The translations under genes and the position numbers were made by a program. The notes beneath the pieces were generated by a model. That model was given only the letters and a program-made list of their open reading frames with translations. It was not told the origin of the DNA and did no database searches. Positions 33,834-36,626 of a stretch of 36,626 bases of DNA are shown here, one piece after another (the stretch's first letter is position 1; each line of letters opens with the position of its first letter). Origin of the DNA: Streptomyces longispororuber (GTDB lineage Bacteria; Actinomycetota; Actinomycetes; Streptomycetales; Streptomycetaceae); the NCBI RefSeq assembly GCF_024448165.1, contig NZ_JAMOLN010000098.1:1-36626 (forward strand), in the 5' to 3' direction.

Positions 33834-35189
33834 ATGAGACGAACACGAGCCGCTGTCGCGACCGGTACCCTCCTCGCCGCCTGCGCGGGCCTCTTCGCCG
33901 CCACCCCGGCCGCCCAGGCCGCCGACTCCCCCGGATTCCACATCCAGGACGGCCGCCTACTGGACGCCAACAACAAGGACTTCGTGATGCGCGGTGTGAA
34001 CCACGCGCACACCTGGTACCCCGACAAGACCGACCAGGCATTGAAGGACATCAAGGCCAAGGGGGCCAACACGGTGCGCGTGGTGCTCGGCACCGGGGGC
34101 CAGTGGACGAAGAACGACACTGCCGACGTCGCCCAGGTGGTCTCCGAGTGCAAGGAGAACCGGCTCATCTGCGTTCTCGAGGCCCACGACACCACCGGCT
34201 ACGGCGAGGCGGGCGCCGCCGTGCCGCTGTCCAAGGCCGTCGACTACTGGCTCAGCGTCAAGGACGCCCTCGTCGGCCAGGAGAAGTACGTCCTGGTCAA
34301 CATCGGCAACGAGCCGTACGGCAACACCAACTACACCGCCTGGACCGATGACACCAAGACCGCCATCGGCAGGCTGCGGGCCGCGGGCCTCGACCACACC
34401 CTGATGGTCGACGCCCCGAACTGGGGCCAGGACTGGTCCTTCACCATGCGGGACAACGCCTCCGGTGTCCTGGCCTCCGACCCCGACCGCAACGTCCTCT
34501 TCGACATCCACATGTACGGCGTCTACGACACCCCGGCCGAGGTCAGCGACTACCTCAACCGGTTCGCCACCGCAGACCTGCCCATCGTGGTCGGCGAGTT
34601 CGGCGACATGCACTCCGACGGAAACCCGGACGAGGACGCCATCATGTCCACCGCCCAGTCCCTCGGGATCGGCTACATGGGCTGGTCCTGGAGCGGCAAC
34701 GGCAGCGGCGTCGAGTACCTCGACCTGGTGCAGAACTTCGACGCGAGCCGGCTGAGCGACTGGGGCAAGCGCCTCTTCGACGGAGCCGACGGCATCAAGG
34801 CCACTGCCAAGGAATCGAGCGTCTTCGGCAGCACCGACGGCGGAACGGATCCGGGGGAGGAAACCGGCGCCGGCGCCTGCACCGTCACCTATCGCCTGAG
34901 CGACTGGGGCAGTTCCTTCAACGCCGACGTCACCATCCGCAACACCTCGAACCAGGCACTCGACGGCTGGAAGCTCGACTTCAGCTTCTCCGGGCAGCAG
35001 AAGGTCAACTCGATCTGGAATGCCAAGGCCACGCAGAGCGGCGCCGACGTCCACATCACCCCCGAATCCTGGACCGACTCCATTCCCTCTGGCGGCACGG
35101 TGAGCTTCGGACTCAACGGCTCCTCCACCGGAACCAACGCGGCACCCAGCTCCTTCACCCTCGACAGCAAGTCCTGCACGACCGCCTGA
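33834..35189 (+). CDS. manA: Secreted GH5 beta-mannanase with CBM2
   Basis: Endo-1,4-beta-mannanase of 451 residues, close in motif order to the Streptomyces ManA group (GH5 subfamily 8). A signal peptide (RRTR, hydrophobic core, cleavage near AQA-A at 29-30) sends it out of the cell. The catalytic domain (about 31-330) has GVNHAHTWYPD, ANTVRVVLGTGGQW and the two catalytic glutamates Glu160 (VNIGNEPYG, acid/base) and Glu255 (VVGEFGDMHSDG, nucleophile). A Gly/Thr/Glu linker leads to a family 2 carbohydrate-binding module (349-448, disulfide Cys349-Cys448, conserved Trp residues). AGGAG precedes ATG 33834. It should cut galactomannan or glucomannan to oligosaccharides; a hairpin terminator follows. 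Confidence 0.92.
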   Translation: MRRTRAAVATGTLLAACAGLFAATPAAQAADSPGFHIQDGRLLDANNKDFVMRGVNHAHTWYPDKTDQALKDIKAKGANTVRVVLGTGGQWTKNDTADVAQVVSECKENRLICVLEAHDTTGYGEAGAAVPLSKAVDYWLSVKDALVGQEKYVLVNIGNEPYGNTNYTAWTDDTKTAIGRLRAAGLDHTLMVDAPNWGQDWSFTMRDNASGVLASDPDRNVLFDIHMYGVYDTPAEVSDYLNRFATADLPIVVGEFGDMHSDGNPDEDAIMSTAQSLGIGYMGWSWSGNGSGVEYLDLVQNFDASRLSDWGKRLFDGADGIKATAKESSVFGSTDGGTDPGEETGAGACTVTYRLSDWGSSFNADVTIRNTSNQALDGWKLDFSFSGQQKVNSIWNAKATQSGADVHITPESWTDSIPSGGTVSFGLNGSSTGTNAAPSSFTLDSKSCTTA

Positions 35190-35218
35190 TCCCTCATACA
35201 GTGCCCGGATGACAGCAT

Positions 35219-35251
35219 TTCAGCGGCCGACCGGTAGGGTCGGCCGCTGAA
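35219..35251 (+). terminator. Hairpin terminator after the mannanase
   Basis: A perfect 14-bp stem (TTCAGCGGCCGACC pairing with 35238-35251) with a 5-base loop GGTAG, 30 bp after the mannanase stop. There is no U-tract, as is common in streptomycetes. It separates the mannanase from lacI. Confidence 0.85.
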
Positions 35252-35254
35252 GCG

Positions 35255-35266
35255 CGGAACCGGTAC
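35255..35266 (-). promoter_or_regulatory. Candidate LacI operator in the lacI leader
   Basis: On the minus strand GTACCGGTTCCG shares ACCGGTTCCG with the mannanase site. It lies 14 bp before the lacI start, overlapping the region just ahead of its ribosome binding site, and would allow autorepression. Confidence 0.45.
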
Positions 35267-35279
35267 AGCAGGAGGGCGC

Positions 35280-36299
35280 ATGAAACGGCCGACGATCGCG
35301 GACATCGCGCGCCAGGCGGGAGTCTCCAAGGTCGCGGTCTCCTACGCGCTCAACGACCAGCCGGGCGTCTCCGCCCAGACCCGGGCACGGATCAAGGCGA
35401 TCGCGCAGGAGGTCGGCTGGCGCCCCAGCAGCGCCGCTCGCGCCCTGAACGGCGCGCAGGCCAGGGCCGTGGGCCTGGCGGTGTGCCGGCCCGCGCGCAC
35501 GCTGAGTGTCGAGCCGTTCTTCATGGAGCTCATCGGCGGCATCGAGTCCGAACTGGCGCCGCGCTCGATCGCATTGATGCTCCAGACCGTCACCAACCAC
35601 GAGGACGAGACGGAGCTCTACCGCCGCTGGTGGGGCGAGGGGCGGGTGGACGGCGCGCTCCTGGTGGACCTGCACGACGACGACGTTCGGGTGCCGGCCC
35701 TCGCGGCCCTTGATCTGCCCGTGGTCGCCCTGGGACCGCCGCAGGCCGCGGGGGCTTTGCCCGCCGTCTGGTCCGACGACGGAGCCAGCATCCAGGAGAC
35801 GGTCGCCTACCTGGCCGCGCTGGGACACCGCTCCCTCGCACGGGTGGCGGGGATGCCGAAGCTCGCCCACACCACCGTGCGTGACGCCGCGTTCGAGGCG
35901 GGCTGCCGCCAGGCGGGTCTGCCCGAGCCGGTCGTGGTGCACACCGATTACTCCGGTGAGGAGGGCGCCCAGGTCACGCGCAGGCTCCTGATCTCAGCCG
36001 ATCGGCCGACCGCGATCGTCTACGACAACGACATCATGGCCGTCGCCGGCCTGTCGGTGGCACAGGAACTGAGTCTGGACGTTCCCGGCGACCTGTCCCT
36101 GGTGGCCTGGGACGACTCGCCGTTCACCCAGGCTGTACGCCCTCAACTCACCGCCCTGACGCGGGATATCTACGAGTATGGGGCCAGCGCCGCGCGGACT
36201 CTGCTCACGGCCGTCGACAAGGAGCCGGTCGGCGACCTCCGGCTGGCCGCGGCTCGGCTGATGCCCCGAGCAAGCACCGGCCCACCTCGCTCCCGCTGA
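35280..36299 (+). CDS. LacI-family transcriptional regulator
   Basis: A 339-residue LacI/GalR repressor. The N-terminal helix-turn-helix and hinge are textbook (TIADIARQAGVSKVAVSYAL, then RPSSAARALNG). A periplasmic-binding-like sugar sensor follows (VGLAVCRPARTLSVEPFFME, AIVYDNDIMAVAGL, LSLVAWDDSPFTQ). AGGAGGG precedes ATG 35280. It lies directly after the mannanase, and an ACCGGTTCCG-type site is found before itself, the mannanase and, in weaker form, the ROK kinase. It is therefore the likely local repressor, released by a mannan-derived sugar. The C-terminal codons overlap a hairpin shared with the convergent gene. Confidence 0.93.
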   Translation: MKRPTIADIARQAGVSKVAVSYALNDQPGVSAQTRARIKAIAQEVGWRPSSAARALNGAQARAVGLAVCRPARTLSVEPFFMELIGGIESELAPRSIALMLQTVTNHEDETELYRRWWGEGRVDGALLVDLHDDDVRVPALAALDLPVVALGPPQAAGALPAVWSDDGASIQETVAYLAALGHRSLARVAGMPKLAHTTVRDAAFEAGCRQAGLPEPVVVHTDYSGEEGAQVTRRLLISADRPTAIVYDNDIMAVAGLSVAQELSLDVPGDLSLVAWDDSPFTQAVRPQLTALTRDIYEYGASAARTLLTAVDKEPVGDLRLAAARLMPRASTGPPRSR

Positions 36300-36309
36300 G
36301 GTGGGCCGG
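36277..36309. terminator. Bidirectional hairpin between convergent lacI genes
   Basis: CCGGCCCACCTC pairs perfectly with GAGGTGGGCCGG (12 bp) around a 9-base loop. It spans the stop codon of the first LacI gene and lies 27 bp beyond the stop of the opposing gene, so it can terminate both. Confidence 0.82.
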
Positions 36310-36335
36310 CGGCCAGTGGAGGGTTTCGCCCAGCA

Positions 36336-36626
36336 TCAGGTCCGCGGCGGCCGGGGCGTGGCCGTGGATGCGCGCGGCGTCAGCGACGGCGTCCGCACCG
36401 GATGCGGCGTTACCTCCCGGCCGGCGATCACGGCGAACAGTTCCCGGGCGACCTCGGCTCCGAAGCCGTGCACGTCATGGCTCATTGCCGAGAGCGTGGG
36501 GTGCGTCAGCCGGCACAACTGGGAGTCGTCCCAGGCCAGCAGGGACAGCTCGTCCGGCACGCGCACGCCCATCTCAGCCGCGACGCCCAGACCGGCGACC
36601 GCCATGATGTCGTTGTCGTAGACGAT
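36336..36626 (-). CDS. LacI-family transcriptional regulator (partial, 3' end)
   Basis: The C-terminal 96 residues of a second LacI regulator running in from the right window edge. The edge codons read IVYDNDIMAVAGLGVAAEMG, followed by PDELSLLAWDDSQLCRLTHP. This is strikingly like the same region of the neighbouring regulator (IVYDNDIMAVAGL and LSLVAWDDS), so the two may be paralogues. The DNA-binding domain lies outside the window. The last 25 residues are Thr/Pro/Arg-rich. It faces the other LacI gene across a shared terminator. Confidence 0.9.
   Translation of the reverse strand: MVYDNDIMAVAGLGVAAEMGVRVPDELSLLAWDDSQLCRLTHPTLSAMSHDVHGFGAEVARELFAVIAGREVTPHPVRTPSLTPRASTATPRPPRT

Overview
The window is high-GC actinobacterial DNA, most likely from a Streptomyces chromosome arm. 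The evidence is the strong G/C third-position bias, GTG and TTG starts, many ATGA/GTGA start-stop overlaps, and families typical of Streptomyces (SUKH proteins, DUF397, DinB/DUF664, ROK kinase, LacI regulators, nSTAND1-WD40 proteins). At least six IS relics and several gene fragments mark it as accessory, rearranged DNA. No tRNA, rRNA or CRISPR array was seen.

Layout. 1-1332: an IS5-family element that carries a small passenger gene between its transposase and its right end. 1332-6792: an aromatic-ring meta-cleavage cassette: an ACMSD-like amidohydrolase, a TetR regulator, a flavin hydroxylase, a C-C bond hydrolase and an extradiol dioxygenase. Two matching 32-bp palindromic operators control it, one before the hydroxylase and one before the amidohydrolase. 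6834-9745: a decayed ISL3 transposase, a SUKH protein, a pterin-carbinolamine dehydratase, a perfect 76-bp tandem duplication and a small hypothetical gene.

9976-14347: a two-gene conflict system made of a trypco2 protein and a 1346-residue trypsin-like protease fused to a STAND ATPase. 14385-14835: fused remnants. 15033-17520: a polar amino-acid ABC importer (lipoprotein, permease, ATPase). 17739-24204: a second immune-type region with a membrane-anchored hypothetical protein, a broken 2H phosphoesterase, a protein with an N-terminal RHIM-like amyloid motif, and a minus-strand gene pair. That pair encodes a small hydrophobic effector whose last residues repeat a motif found at the N-terminus of the adjacent 1267-residue NTPase-WD40 receptor.

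24414-32264: a SUKH gene, IS5 and ISL3 fragments, an AfsR/LuxR-type ATPase that ends where its HTH domain should begin, a DinB protein, and a ThiF-like/GNAT pair. The two ISL3 pieces lie in opposite orientation, as expected if about 1.4 kb had inverted. 32497-36626: a mannan-utilisation module with a ROK sugar kinase, a secreted GH5 beta-mannanase with a CBM2, and a LacI regulator. A shared ACCGGTTC-type site precedes all three. A second LacI gene runs in from the right end, and a perfect hairpin separates the two convergent regulators.

The most interesting part is roughly 9.9-24.2 kb, where two different STAND-based conflict systems and at least three proteins with RHIM/BASS-like amyloid signalling motifs lie together.
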